Of a stretch of 64,000 nt of DNA, positions 53,065-64,000 are shown piece after piece; positions within the stretch are counted from its first letter, which is position 1, and each line of letters begins with the position of its first letter. This DNA comes from Cristatella mucedo. Lineage: Eukaryota > Bryozoa > Phylactolaemata > Cristatellidae. Location of the stretch: positions 6,722,001 through 6,786,000 of the forward strand of contig WPIO01000005.1 of NCBI GenBank assembly GCA_009760855.2, in the 5' to 3' direction. The notes below the pieces were generated by a model, which had not been told where the DNA came from, searched no databases, and was given only the letters and a program-made list of their open reading frames with translations. The position numbers were made by a program, and so were the translations under genes.

Positions 53065-53213
53065 GCTGGTTTGGCCCAGTGAATAAGGTGCTCGCCCCGA
53101 CCAAGGTCTGGCCGAGGTCGCTGGCTCTAGGCCTGAAGCGTATGTGAAGCGCCTGAATAGAGATTAAGTTCTCTTAGGGCGCTATACAAATGACTTATAT
53201 TTATTTATCTTCT
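53065..53213 (+). mobile_element. tRNA-derived SINE inserted in LINE-A
   Basis: The head GCTGGTTTGGCCCAGTGAAT, then AAGGTGCTCGCC, is the A-box region. The B box is degraded (GGCTCTAGGCC). The tail GTGAAGCGCCTGAATAGAGA, then TTCTCTTAGGGCGCTATAC, is the best-preserved SINE stem-loop in the window. It ends in ATTTATTTAT. It separates the LINE linker from the endonuclease part. Confidence 0.85.
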
Positions 53214-53510
53214 GTATTTTTTCTCAATTTGCACTTAATTGACAGAGCTATTAATAGTTTATTGTCTGAGGTAAATCATAAGCAGTCCGGGCTAGGTCAT
53301 ACATTGGGCTTAGTCAGAGGTAAAAAATCATCAAACATGTCAGCTACTGTCGTATTTTAGCATTCTACAGACGACGGTAGGTCGGAAGGGAAACTGAGCA
53401 GCCGGAGCAAAAAAAATTTTCTCGCACGGACATCATCGATGTCAAGGGTCTTGAGGTTTTGCGATTCACATGCGACTCTAAATTTAGAGGATGGTTCACA
53501 CTGTGGACAG

Positions 53511-53601
53511 AATAATAATAATAATACATTTTACATTTATATAGCACTCTCAGAGAACTTAATCTCTTTTAGGCACTCTACATATGCTCCAAAGGAAGCA
53601 G
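53511..53601 (-). mobile_element. LINE-A tail-only insertion nested in LINE-A
   Basis: On +, AATAATAATAATAATACATT is followed by the reversed stem-loop (GCACTCTCAGAGAACTTAAT) and CATATGCTCCAAAGGAAGC. Only the tail and a few bases of 3' UTR are present. It has the same orientation as the host LINE. Confidence 0.7.
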
Positions 53602-54244
53602 GGTTTTATTGGTAAAGAACACGAGATACCGACAACCTCTTATTAACCACAACCAAGGCTTACCTACAGCTCTTGCACAGACGATGGACGACAAGAGATG
53701 AATGCAAATAAAACCATGAGGCACTCAAAACTTAGTGTCCTGCTTGAACTGCATCAGCACCTGTTGTCTCCTTATCAGCAAGACCGGGTGTTCGGTTTGA
53801 CAGCTACGCATATTCAGATATTCATAATTGGGTAATGGTATGTGATAATATCATGCAGTTGAAGGAAGAAGGCTGGTCGACTTATTTACCTCCGATATGA
53901 GTAGAGCTACGCACAGGAGCCACGAGTGAAAATGAGTCAGCCAGTGCACGAAATTCGGAGGTGAATGAGTCAGAGAGGTTATCAAAATGAGTGTTGAAGC
54001 TATCCACAATGATGAAAGATCAATTTAGTTCACATTGAGTCTAAATGCGATCAAAGAAATCCGCGAGAAAGCAGGACTTTGAACCGGGGGGCTATAGACT
54101 CCTGCCACCATTGGTAGCTTGTTGTCGCATGACCTCAAAACAATAGATTCTAAAGACGGCTTCGATGGAACCGCAAACTGCTTGAAACTTAAGGATGAGC
54201 GTTAGATAGCGGTGATTCAGCCACCAATTTTGATTCATCTAGAG

Positions 54245-54634
54245 CAGAGGTTGGCCAACTCCGGCCTCTAGGCCAGATACGACTTAGCTAGTACTCCATT
54301 CCGGCCTAGTGCCTCCTCAGCTATTCACTGTTGGATGTGGCCTAATCGAATTGTCGCCGTTTTGCTCCCCTTCATTACTGATGGTTGTTGTTCAAGCTGT
54401 GGCCCTCGTTTAGTTTTAGAACTGGCGTGAGGTGCTAAGTACGTAATAGAGGCGCCGGACTGGGGAGAGATGATAAATGTCTACCACTTTAATTGCCGTC
54501 CATTCGTATCAGTGCATGTGTTGCGACAGTTTGTTTTTTTAATCTTGCCACACCTACTCAGCCGGCCTGGCAGTGCGCGTGCCTTCTTGACCTCCTGAAA
54601 TGGCCTAGTAGTCCGAAAGAATTTCTGACCCCTT
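54245..54634. mobile_element. Non-autonomous hAT-type element (MITE) with 8-bp TSD
   Basis: The left end CAGAGGTTGGCCAACTCCGG resembles hAT termini. The right end, GTCCGAAAGAATTTCTGACC then CCTT, is an imperfect inverted partner. It is flanked by ATCTAGAG (54237-54244) and ATCTAGGG (54635-54642), an 8-bp target duplication with one mismatch, as expected for hAT. The 390-bp interior has no ORF. It inserted at the edge of the LINE-A endonuclease remnant. Confidence 0.65.
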
Positions 54635-54642
54635 ATCTAGGG

Positions 54643-56486
54643 ATGTGAAAGAAGGAAAGCCTGTTGGGGTTGTGTCGTTTATGGCCCAGCTGTTTACCGA
54701 TTTCAGCCAATTCTCGGTTGAGGCGAGCAGGTCGAGACCTTTTTGGAAATGATTACATTTAAAAGCATTATTTTATTAAAAATTGAGCGAGGATTCTAGT
54801 GACAAGCATTACTACGGGCCGCAGAGGTTATATCAGGCCTGACGATCACTAAGTTGAAGAGATTAACAGCAACGTTTGAAGAAGATCGCTCAGGTTGGTT
54901 CGAGACAATGCTGGGAATACCAGCTAAGTGGGGCCTGCGGTCTCGGCTGCCGCTCACTCTGCCCAGCCCTTGCTTTTGGTAATACGAAAAAAGAGTACCT
55001 TAGCAACGGAAACCGCATCTAGGAATGCACTTGAACGACGATAACAAAGCAATGATAAGTAAGCACGATCGTACCTCATAGATAGGTTGCTAGTAAACGG
55101 ATAATCCAACTCTACCGCTGCACACGGCTGACCCAGCCCCAAGTGCAAGTGCTTAGATGACCATAGGCAACCTCTTAAGTTCTACGGTCAAACAACAAAC
55201 AGACAAGCTATAAGCAGGTCTTATCTGTCTCGGTTCTCGTAAACGACGTTCGCAAGAACTTCGATTTTCGGAAGAGAATTCTGGAGCGGAGAAGAACCGT
55301 TAGCAGTGCTTGATGTCGAAAGTCAGAGGATCTGGATCCTTGTGGTTTATCGAAAATATACGGAGTATTTGAAGTGTCTTGATGTTCTCCTGCTTAAATC
55401 TAAATGTTGGGTTCTTTTTTATTATTCGTTTTATCCATTAGGATACAAACGTGTCTCCCCGTGCAACGGATAACTGTGCCAGTGGCCATGGCTGGCATGC
55501 TCAAAATCTCCCATACGTGTTATTTAGGATAAATCACAAACTCCATAATTTGAAAGAAAGGATGTTACTATCTTCAATTGGGTCACATTGCTTTGGTAGT
55601 ATTGCCATCGATAGCAGTGGCTGGCACTGGATCTATTACAACACACAGTACTGTGTACCCCTGAGGCTTGCAGGTTTGGTAAACAAACTAGTGATGACAC
55701 TTTGAGATCTATAGTGGGATCATTTCCATTTATCAGGCACAGCCCTATTTTCTGAGCCATGTTTCGGCTCTACGCCCCATTCAATAATTCACGATGCCCG
55801 CGTGACAAAGCATGTCAGATTGAGCTGTCTCTCACGGGTACCTACCACCGCTAGTCGAAGGCTTTCAGCTGTCACGAAAAGAGAAAGAAGGGCTGCAACA
55901 GAGCCATCATAATTTTGGATCATTAAATACAAGTCTATCAAGTTGCCGAATCTGCCTACTTTAGCAATGTCAGCGTGTCGGTGGCTTAACTTTCTCTTCC
56001 GCATGCAAACGCCAGGCAAATAATCTGAGCAGCAGGATTAAAGTGCAGTCAGCCTCGACCAAAGTCAGGTCTGCAGGGCATGCAACAAACAAGTCAGCGA
56101 AATTGATCGACCTGCATTGGACAATAACTCTAGATAAATAAAATAGTGTTCTGCGTTAAAGAAATATCATGCAGCATACGCATCTTCAGGTAAGTCCAAT
56201 TGGAATTTGTCTAATAGCGCCCACGGCAAGCTGGAGCCTGCCAGCGGTCGTTGGGCCTGCCCTGCCACTAAAAGCTCTGCTTTCAATCCTACTGGTTCTT
56301 CGATTAATTCTTGGCGTGTTTAAAAGTGTTCACTCTGTGCATGTTGAAAATAATCATTCGACACTCTTTCTTTAAAGTATGAGTAAAAACGAAGCTCAGC
56401 TGATTTAACAGCCTCGTTTTTATAGTAGTAGAAGAGCATTTACGACTACTACCACCACTTGCATCGCGAAATAAAGGATTGTCCAC
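54643..56486. other. Unassigned intergenic sequence
   Basis: No recognised gene. Open frames of 75-85 codons near 55451-56019 on both strands lack known motifs. Confidence 0.3.
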
Positions 56487-56572
56487 TCCCTTTGCAGCAA
56501 ATGTAAAGTGCCTAAAAGAGATTGAGTTATCTGAGGGCACTTTATCAAGTGCATTATTATTATTATTATTAT
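56487..56572 (+). mobile_element. LINE-A tail-only insertion
   Basis: CCCTTTGCAGCAAATGTAAA, GTGCCTAAAAGAGATTGAG, a GGCACTTTATC stem arm and (ATT)n. The stem is preserved by paired changes: GTGCC on the left is matched by GGCAC on the right, instead of GCGCC and GGCGC. Confidence 0.85.
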
Positions 56573-56574
56573 TA

Positions 56575-56636
56575 AGGACTCGAACCCTCCTACGTGGTCG
56601 TGAAAAGCCAGCACCTTCCCTCCTGGGCTAGGATCA
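56575..56636 (-). repeat. tRNA-like sequence, minus strand
   Basis: On the minus strand, CCTAGCCCAGGAGGGAAGGT resembles a pol III A box and GGGTTCGAGTCC a B box, at tRNA-like spacing. It resembles the sequence at 15667-15737 and probably derives from the same SINE family or tRNA. It directly abuts the LINE-A tail at 56487-56572, in the opposite orientation. Confidence 0.45.
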
Positions 56637-58604
56637 ATGGCAAAGTACATAGATTAGATGCATTTCTCTTAGAGCTCTATAATAACTATCTAATATTGAC
56701 ATTATCTATAACACTATCTAAAAATAATAATGACATACTATCGTTAATAGTAGCATTATAAATAGCTAAAAATGTTTGTTCAAAATGATCGAAAGGTATT
56801 TTTAGTATCATTTAGAGTACATTCAAGTCAGAGGGTGCCCCAAGTATCACAAGCTCCTCACTTGATGCCAGCCAGGCTAGCTTTCGTGCATAGGGCCCTT
56901 TTTGACGAGAGCTAATGCAAAACAATTCGGTCGTTGATTTATTCTTTCACATCCAAAGTGTACCTGTAAAAAGGCCTCATCTGCGGCTTGATTTAGAAAT
57001 CGAATTGACTCACTCCTCCATTATAGGATAGTTTACAGCAGCACTGTCCTCGCAATATTTCATTTCAAAGCTCTGAAGCACCTTGTGTTAGCTCTAATTC
57101 GCTAGTCGACTGCAGCTAAGTGGATCCCGGAGATTTTTACTCGAAGAGCTCGTCGGTATCCCTTGGACCGGCTTTCAGTAAAATTTTACACATTGAACAA
57201 TATATTAATCTTGCATAAGATTTTCTGAAATTTCTTGCCTGTGCAGCTGGGTTCCAAGAACTGGGTCTCAGCCTTCAATTCACTTGCGTCATATAACACT
57301 GAATTTGGATGAACTCTTATTGGCAGGCCCTTTTCACGTCGGGATAGCAAGCTGAGAAGGAATAGGGGCTAGATTTTTTACACGTGTAAGCTACGTTCAC
57401 TGCTAAAGAGTATTTATCACTTCTATTACTTTGCCATTTTACATCGTGAAGTAATATGCTCAAGGAAAGACGTAGGTCGTTTTGGAAGACCTTACTAGCA
57501 TTGTTTGTGCTTCCGATTGACATTACGACATCCACTGAATTCAATAAATTTCAAAAGAAGCTACAAACATTTTTTTCTCTCACATATGAAGCAAACCTAT
57601 AGAGATAGCAAATTCTCCGAGGTGTTTTATATATGTGTATGTGTGTGTTTGTGTGTGTGTGCACGGTCGCGAGAGCGCGTGCGCATGCAGATTTGTGTAT
57701 AATTTTAAAATAATTATTATTAGCAACATCTGTGACGATTTCTAACTGTTGAGCATGATGACGCCCAAAAAATGCAGTCATGTGTCTGCTTGGTTTAATA
57801 AGCTAAGCAGGCTCTGTGGATTTGATCAACGGATGCAGAGCGAAATTCCTACGCTGTCCCAAAAAGGCTTACCTTAGATTGTTTTTTTTATATCCAGCTG
57901 AGCTACTGCGCCGTTTCATCCCACTCGGGTTTTCATCCCACTGAGGTTTTCCATGGACAGTAACTTGAACCTATACCTGTCGTTTTAATTCAAAAAGCGT
58001 TAGCTACAGAGGTTTTCCTTCCGACTCCACGAATGTGGAACTTACTCTAACGATTCTTAAAAAAAGATGCACATTCTCCGACTAACGACTTTGGCGCCTC
58101 GCTTACGCTTCGGCGTGTCTTCCGAACTATGCAATGCTTATATTTCTTTGTTTGATACTTGAGGTCTGTTGTCTACTGCATGCGACCGGGTAGCCACTGG
58201 ACCTATGAAAGCACTACAGGAAACTCGTAATCTTAAAAATCACAATGTACATGTGGCTTTGTTGAGTTGGAGACTGTGATGAGTAGACATTCACCTTCCA
58301 ATGAGGCAAATGTCGCTGCAGCCTTTTTACTTGAGATGAACTAGTCATTATTTATCAGGCTTTGATGAAAAGAATATAAAAGTTTGGTATTCATTTTAAT
58401 GGCTCACTATGTTGTAGACAGGCCGAGCAAACGAAGTGAAACCGCCTTCAATGAAGTGTGCACAGACCTAATGGTAGGTTCAACTCGTGCAACTTTTTTA
58501 GTATAAATATTGAATTTTGGTTTCAGAACTTCGCCAAATATATACTGAAATTAAAAACGCTTGTCGCGTGTCTTTCAAAGAGCGCTTCTAACTGCACTCG
58601 CAAG
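56637..58604. other. Unassigned; short GT microsatellite and possible LINE relic
   Basis: A GT-rich run lies at about 57632-57662. Near 58030-58140 the + strand loosely recalls the LINE C-terminal block, but too weakly to call. Confidence 0.3.
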
Positions 58605-58770
58605 CCGGGACGGCAATTCAAGGGCTTTATGAGCAACGGCATGACGAACTCAGGGCTACCTTTCGTCTCCATCCTGTCGCCCTTTGGCTGTTTCGGCTAA
58701 CGACTGACAACTCTTTTGACCTACTGAAATTACTCCGAGGCCTGTCACTCGCGTTTTTTTTAGGTGCCAG
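58605..58770 (+). CDS. Candidate internal exon, unknown protein
   Basis: An acceptor-like GCACTCGCAAG precedes, and the end CCAG|GTAATG is a good donor. The frame reads LYEQRHDELRATFRLHPVAL, WLFRLTTDNSFDLLKLLRGL and SLAFFLGAR, protein-like with amphipathic and hydrophobic stretches. No family is recognised. It leaves two nucleotides, which match the phase needed by the candidate exon at 59792. An overlapping open frame ending at 58700 is an alternative reading. Confidence 0.25.
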
Positions 58771-59791
58771 GTAATGAGAGTGGATCATTGAAAACCTCGA
58801 TGGCAGTACTGATAAAATAGCTTGAGCTTTCAGAGCTATTTTGGAGGCAATACACAGCAACATATTGAGACATATTGAGATGCGTTGATGATGGTGGCGA
58901 TGCCAGCAAGCAAGCCTTCTGGCTCCTCATACCGCAACATGCCGCATGACTTTTAGTTCAATATTCATTGCATATGTTGTATAGCAGCGAAAGAGCTATA
59001 TCAGGGAGTACTGAGTCGGTTTTTAATGCATCAGATTTTTATTGGAGTACCTGCATATTCTTTGTTTATTATACCAACAGCAAAATTGAAACTAAACCTT
59101 CAAATATTACTTCAGGCCAACCCAACAGTATTATGCACAAGGGCGGTGCTTACTGTTGACCCGGGATATCTATCGGCGCCACATCGTGAAAAAGGCAGAT
59201 TATGAATGGACATCTCAAATCTTGAGACAAGTACAAAGCAGTGAATGAATAGAAAATGTGCCATTTGAAGTCAGCCTGCGATTGCTTTAGTAGATTTTGG
59301 AGATTGTATAGCATCTGGCAGCTTCTTTGGCTAACGTTGCTGGCAGCTATGTTTTTAAAGCCTAATGGCAGTGCTAAAGTTGAGCTATTTTATTTTCTAT
59401 TTACAGCTTCTCGGCCAAACAAGGATGCTCTATAGCACCACGAAAAATCTACATCTGTATGTTTGTTAGGTACAGTTATTAGTTCCAGTTTCATGTTATC
59501 GTATGAGCATTTTGCCACTGACTAAATGCTAGTTAAAAAGTTTCTCCATGGAAATAAAATACTAAGTTATCTACCAGGAAATTTATTATTCGATATTGCA
59601 TTTTATGTAATATTCCTGAATCTATTGTGATTTCCATTGGTAACCATGTCATACATTTAATCGTGTGCATTATCTTACATTTTTCTTAGATTTTTTCTCA
59701 AAGAATTCTCCGGCCTTTAGCATTCTGCCAATTGTATCTCCTGATCCAATCAGGAATTTCAATAGACCAACAATTATGAAACACCTCTCAG

Positions 59792-59942
59792 GAGCGTGGC
59801 AGACGGCTTTACGGCTGCAGCTCAGGGTGGGGCAGCCGCGCCCGGCAGCTTCAGCCAGAGCCGCTGCGAGTCTTCAGCCACCTCCTGGGGCCCTAAGCGT
59901 CTTTATGAGCATTTACTTAAACGTCACCATCTGGCCTGGTGA
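59792..59942 (+). CDS. Candidate terminal exon, unknown protein
   Basis: The acceptor CACCTCTCAG|GAGCG is in phase with the donor at 58770. The frame reads ADGFTAAAQGGAAAPGSFSQ and ends GPKRLYEHLLKRHHLAW before TGA at 59940-59942. No known domain. A second open frame over the same DNA (ending at 59949) is Ala/Pro-rich and may be the shadow, or the reverse may hold. Confidence 0.25.
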
Positions 59943-59949
59943 CCTCTGA

Positions 59950-62820
59950 AGGTCACTGACTTTCGCTGAAAACAAGTACTGGCATTGACAGTTAAGGTAG
60001 CTCTCCTACATTGGAGGCGTGCAATGAATCAATCCACCCGAGTAATTTCCGTAGCTCTCCGCAGTGAATGCACGTGCGGTTATTCACGTGGAACTGCTCG
60101 CATTGAAAAATTTTGAAAGATTATTTGCGTATATCTACCGTTAGAGTGAACTCAGTGACGATGGTTTGGAATGGGCGAATGGCAAACCGGTCAACTAGTC
60201 AAACTCCAGCCCCAGCCTAGCGCCTAGCAAGATATTTCTTTTTTCTAGGTCGCTATGGTACTATGCAAATGTCTTGTTGTTATTATAGCTATTAGTTATT
60301 ATCATCTAGAGACGACCATTGACTCCCATGCAGCTGCGGTAAATCTCGGTGTGGCCCTTATGCAACACGTGCAAATTGGGAAATACGCGTTCACTTCAAC
60401 AACGAAACGGTGAGGTCAGGACTGCAACCCCTATACAACTTCCTACTTTCATGAAAGACTGAAAATCGAATTTTAGTGTAGTTTCATTGTTCGTACCAGG
60501 CAAAGTCATGCCATCTCATGAGATAATTCTTTATTTGCTTATAAAAATGAATCTTATCTGCTATTTTGTCTCTCAGTGTAGTCATCTCGTTGCAGCAGTG
60601 TGTGTGCTCAAAATGATAATTTTCTTAAATATCGTCCGAAGTGAACCATATCTCCAAACATGCGCTTTACATCGCTCTGTTAGGTAAGCAGTATCCCAGA
60701 CTTACTGACAAGCAATATATCAGGCTTATATATTCATACAAAGCACACAATTATAATGCGTGGGCAAGCATTTAAAAGAAAGAAGAATACACTACGGACT
60801 TTTGATCGGTAGGACACCCGGCTCATAAACGGAACTGCTGATGCACATGTAAACATGCAAAACACCAAGGAAAATAGGGGAAGTTCTCTTGGGGGCTACA
60901 TGAAATGAGTGCAGTGACCTGAAAGCCTGAGAGAGAATGTGAAGTCAGCACGATGCTACATAGGGAGCCAGTGAAGCTGTGACCCAAGTAAAAGACGAAG
61001 GTAAAGGTCAGCCGATTAGGCAGTCGCATTTACAATACACGTGATGAACTTATTATTATTATTATTATTATGAACTTTAGCGAGTTTCGCTCTTTACGTC
61101 GACGAGTGATAAATTATTTCCTGCAACAAGGCTTGAACTTAAGAATTGGGTCATGATGTGCAGGCTCCATAAATCCTCGCCGGTGGCTGGTTATCCGGCG
61201 GCTAATTAATTTTTTGCTATCCAATGGCCCTGTGCAGCAACACGGCGAAAGTATCGCGTTGAGTACGAGGAAGGGATTGTCGAGAAAGCAATTCAGTCAG
61301 TGAGCAGTTTATTTTACGCTCAGCAGACCGGACAGTCAAAGCCAATGCCAGACTTCTTCACCTTCAACGCTGCTCCCCAAATATTTCGCAGTTGCGTTGA
61401 AGTGTTGGGTCGCTCAAAGTGCACCGCATGAGATGTACGAGAATGCACTTGATATATAGCAATTCACTAAATTCTCTTGAGAACACGCATGCAGTCAAGA
61501 TGTCAGCGATGGGCCCAATCCTGATTCCGTGAGACTGTAGCCCGACGTAACTTCACTGTATGTAAGGTTGCTCGTTGCTTGTAACCTTATGAAGCTGCAC
61601 TGGTGCAGCCACTCTGCCTTGTCATTTGAAATGAAAATGTGCGATGCTGGTTTGCCTATTTTACCGTCTGCTTTCTTATTACCGACCCAAGCCCCAGTGA
61701 CAACATTCTTCTGAGCACCCATAGGCTAGCGGTTTTCCATGCAATAGCCAGGGTGGAGTTTTATTTCGTCCTCTGATGGCCGGGGTGATGGACCTTGGAA
61801 AGCATAGTGCCAGCAGGATTTGAACTCCGGACTTCAGAGTTTCGAGAGCTATGAGTAGCTATGGAACAGTTAATATTTATTTCGTCGGGTCCCGCGCATA
61901 AAGTCATTTGCAGTAACTGGGTCATTGTTACTGGAGGATCGCAGTCGGTAAAATCCTGAACCAATTTCAAGGCCGGCTCCGTCTTACCTGGCGAGCTTTC
62001 AATACTGCACTAAAAGGCTAGGGGGCTTTCACTTCTAGTTGTGCGTCTAGCGGGATATTCACTATCACCAGAAAAACGGAATAAAAAGCAAAGATATTCA
62101 CGTTAAAGTATTTTAAGAGGGCCTATAGTGTAAAATCAAATGCGTGAGGCAGCTGAAAAAAAAAAGATTCTGAATTGGCATCTGTAGCAGACTGGAATCA
62201 TTGAGCAGCATTTTGTCGAGCCACCTCCTAGGACTGAACTCTGTCGATATTCTTTAAATGCAAGGAAGAATATACAATACGTTGTGTCGTGGTACGTTTG
62301 GGGCACAAGGAGGATTATAATGCTGCAATAGCAAGGCAAGCTGGAAAGTGGCAAGCTCGGGTAGGGCTGATGGGTAAATATTGAAGATAGAAACATATCG
62401 ATCCTCATCGAATGGCCTGACCGGCAGCAACAAAACTCATAATCCAATAATTATGTGGAGGGTTTCTCGTGATTACTGCAAGCGAGATTTATTGTTAAAA
62501 AGTTTCAAGACAGTATTACCTAGCGGGCAGTGGAGAGCTGAGAGCAGGGCAGAGCCCTGCGAAGCGGGTTTCTAGAGTGCTTGCAGCGATCCGGGCCGTC
62601 CCCTATTTCTACGCCCCCTATGATATTCAAAGAATATGCGTTATTTCCTACTTCCACTAGCTGAGTAACCCTGAGTTCTTTTCGAATCAGCACTAGGATT
62701 GTGCTATGAGATAGCTTTCCACGTCGCATATGTCCTGCTCCAACGTGAAAATCGTGGGGATCTTGCCCCATAGATGAAAATTCTGGCTCCATTTCTGGAT
62801 AAATAATACTAGTATAATTT
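59950..62820. other. Unassigned intergenic sequence
   Basis: No gene recognised. A short (ATT)n run lies at about 61051-61071 without the LINE-A stem-loop. Confidence 0.3.
61811..61866 (-). repeat. Possible tRNA-derived sequence
   Basis: On the minus strand, GTCCGGAGTTCAAATCCTGC contains a B-box-like GTTCAAATCC preceded by TAGCTCTCGAAACTCTGAAG, which may be the remains of a D and anticodon arm. The A box is weak. It is listed as a SINE-like relic only. Confidence 0.3.
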
Positions 62821-62967
62821 ATTTTATAGTGCCCTAATAGAACTTAATTTATATTCAGGTGCTCCACATTTGCCGCGGGGCTCGAGCCCGCGACTTAGGC
62901 GATCAAATACATCATTCGCCTTGACCTTGGTTCGAGGCGAGCACCTTAATCACTGGGCTAAGCCAGC
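62821..62967 (-). mobile_element. tRNA-derived SINE with LINE-A-like tail and internal insertion
   Basis: The minus strand begins GCTGGCTTAGCCCAGTGATT, then AAGGTGCTCGCC (A box). GCGGGCTCGAGCCCCG is the B-box region. It ends in CACCTGAATATAAATTAAGT and TCTATTAGGGCACTAT. Compared with other copies it has about 20 extra bases between the A and B boxes (62900-62920). Confidence 0.75.
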
Positions 62968-64000
62968 GATGCTAGCATTGCTAGCTAGCCAATCAAGTGT
63001 ATGAGGTTTACAATATTTTGAAACCGATATTATTAGCTTCCACACTTGGAGAAGGCTTACTACTTTTCAGAAAGATCTGCTGCAGACAAAGCTGTTAGCG
63101 TGAACTGAGGTTGTGTGCTAAATGCCGCCTACAGCATCACCTGTTCTTGCTTCTTGACGTCTCCGGTCACAAGCAATTCCAAAGCTGTGCTAATCATGAA
63201 TGCATCAGCCGGCTAACGATGGAGCACCTTATGTTGCTGCCGAAAGTCAATTTTAATGGTAGGCTAGAGAAAATTGAGCTTTCAATGTGTGCCTAAGTTT
63301 CGTACTATGCTGGTCAGGGAAGATACGACGGTGAGTTGCAGGGATATGTGTGGGTGCCGGTAGAGAATGAAGCTGGAATAGTCAAGGGAAATAACCTCTG
63401 AGTGCTTACTCAAGCTATTCTCGAATTCTGCTAATTTGGTAATAATTCCAAAGTCGCCACTGCCCATTAGACCTGCTTCTCTCTGCTCGCTGTCTCGCTC
63501 AGCCATACCTTACAAAGAGTCTCCGGCGATTCAACCATCCTGAGTAAGTACACGGATCGTCAGCTGTACGATGGGCTTAGTGGATAACCAAGTGGCTTAG
63601 TACAAGCGATTCGCGATTGGCTTCGTCGTGTCATCAGCAGGCGTACCCAATAGGCGCCAGCTTCCTGGTTGTTTGTTTCTTGGCTAGTGCAGCCTCATCG
63701 GCTATTCTGCATAGAAATGATCAAGTGCAAGCAAGAGCCAGGACCGACTTCGATGGAATGAGCAAGATGGCGAATCAAATGACGGTCAGTATCCTGTAAG
63801 GGGCAGCAGCCATACCAAAGAGATGGGTATTCACCATTGTCTACCAATTTCAATTAGCCGGCGAATTGAGTACCCAGTGGGAAGCTAACTGAGCCTGCTA
63901 CCTTCAGCAAGGGAAAACTAGCCGCTGGAAGTCACGTCATGCTACCTGTTAGAATTGCATCGCGAACGCAATGACTCACGCCTTGAGCTCATTGTGAGAT
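62968..64000. other. Unassigned; possible exon near 63617-63784
   Basis: A + strand frame reads GASFLVVCFLASAASSAIL followed by HRNDQVQARARTDFDGMSKM. This resembles a signal peptide or membrane segment plus a polar start. ATGACG|GTCAGT would be a usable donor at 63783. No homology is recognised and there is no supporting second exon in the window. Confidence 0.2.

Larger units (their letters stand above)
51640..54235 (-). mobile_element. LINE-A, near full-layout copy with nested insertions
   Basis: On the minus strand, from right to left, it first has endonuclease remains (GVYSPP; VDSFNTHFDNLSDSF; RSSTHIGGK) at about 54100-53850. The linker is AYDGYCRSYPSILAIAKGS and ADRFSNFF (53064-52830). 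Next comes the RT N-terminus KTMEKLVVDLLNSYFETSRL (about 52430-52490), then YGVPQGFVLGPVLFTVY and LGFHFCAEETQLYVCF, where the catalytic ADD is changed to AEE. The start of the C-terminal region reaches 51640. A SINE (53065-53213) and a LINE-A tail (53511-53601) interrupt it. It is inactive. Confidence 0.75.

Overview
The window looks like intergenic and intronic DNA from an animal genome, most likely an invertebrate. Coding exons are short, separated by GT-AG introns, and surrounded by decayed LINEs, tRNA-derived SINEs, hAT transposons and long CT, AT and TTTA microsatellites. There are no operons, CRISPR arrays, rRNAs or intact tRNA genes. A Gag fragment resembling CsRn1-type Ty3/Gypsy elements would suit a flatworm or another invertebrate, but the phylum cannot be fixed from this sequence alone.

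Only one host gene can be built with good support. It lies on the + strand at 23407-28460, with five exons joined by four introns whose phases all agree, giving a predicted 526-residue protein. The second half is a protein kinase fold related to STRAD, the pseudokinase partner of LKB1. The ATP-binding lysine, the catalytic Asp of HRD and the Asp of DFG are all replaced, and the C-terminal WEF motif known from vertebrate STRAD-alpha is absent. The long last intron carries a LINE fragment, a 99-bp repeat and large AT and TTTA microsatellites.

The rest is a repeat landscape. LINE-A, an L2/CR1-like element with endonuclease, linker, reverse transcriptase, a C-terminal domain, a 3' stem-loop and an ATT tail, recurs at 1-322, 27058-27440, 29894-30660 (-), 36580-38150 (best copy), 40905-41470 and 51640-54235 (-). 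Its roughly 80-bp 3' tail also occurs alone at least five times. LINE-B recurs at 22495, 33072, 38666 and 46505. LINE-C lies at 47600-50110 (-). More decayed LINE pieces lie at 12140-12920, 13470-13700 and 13960-14345. A tRNA-headed SINE (5586, 30934, 53065, 62821) ends in a version of the same stem-loop as LINE-A, so it was probably copied by LINE-A machinery.

DNA transposon remains include a ZBED5/FAM200/GTF2IRD2-like hAT ORF (5800-7538), a second hAT transposase (44690-46262), a 390-bp hAT-type MITE with an 8-bp target duplication (54245-54634), and two copies (19915-21050 and 50840-51535) of an uncharacterised metazoan protein family that appears to be mobile. A broken Gag lies at 42363-42822. 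Large stretches between these show no recognisable gene.
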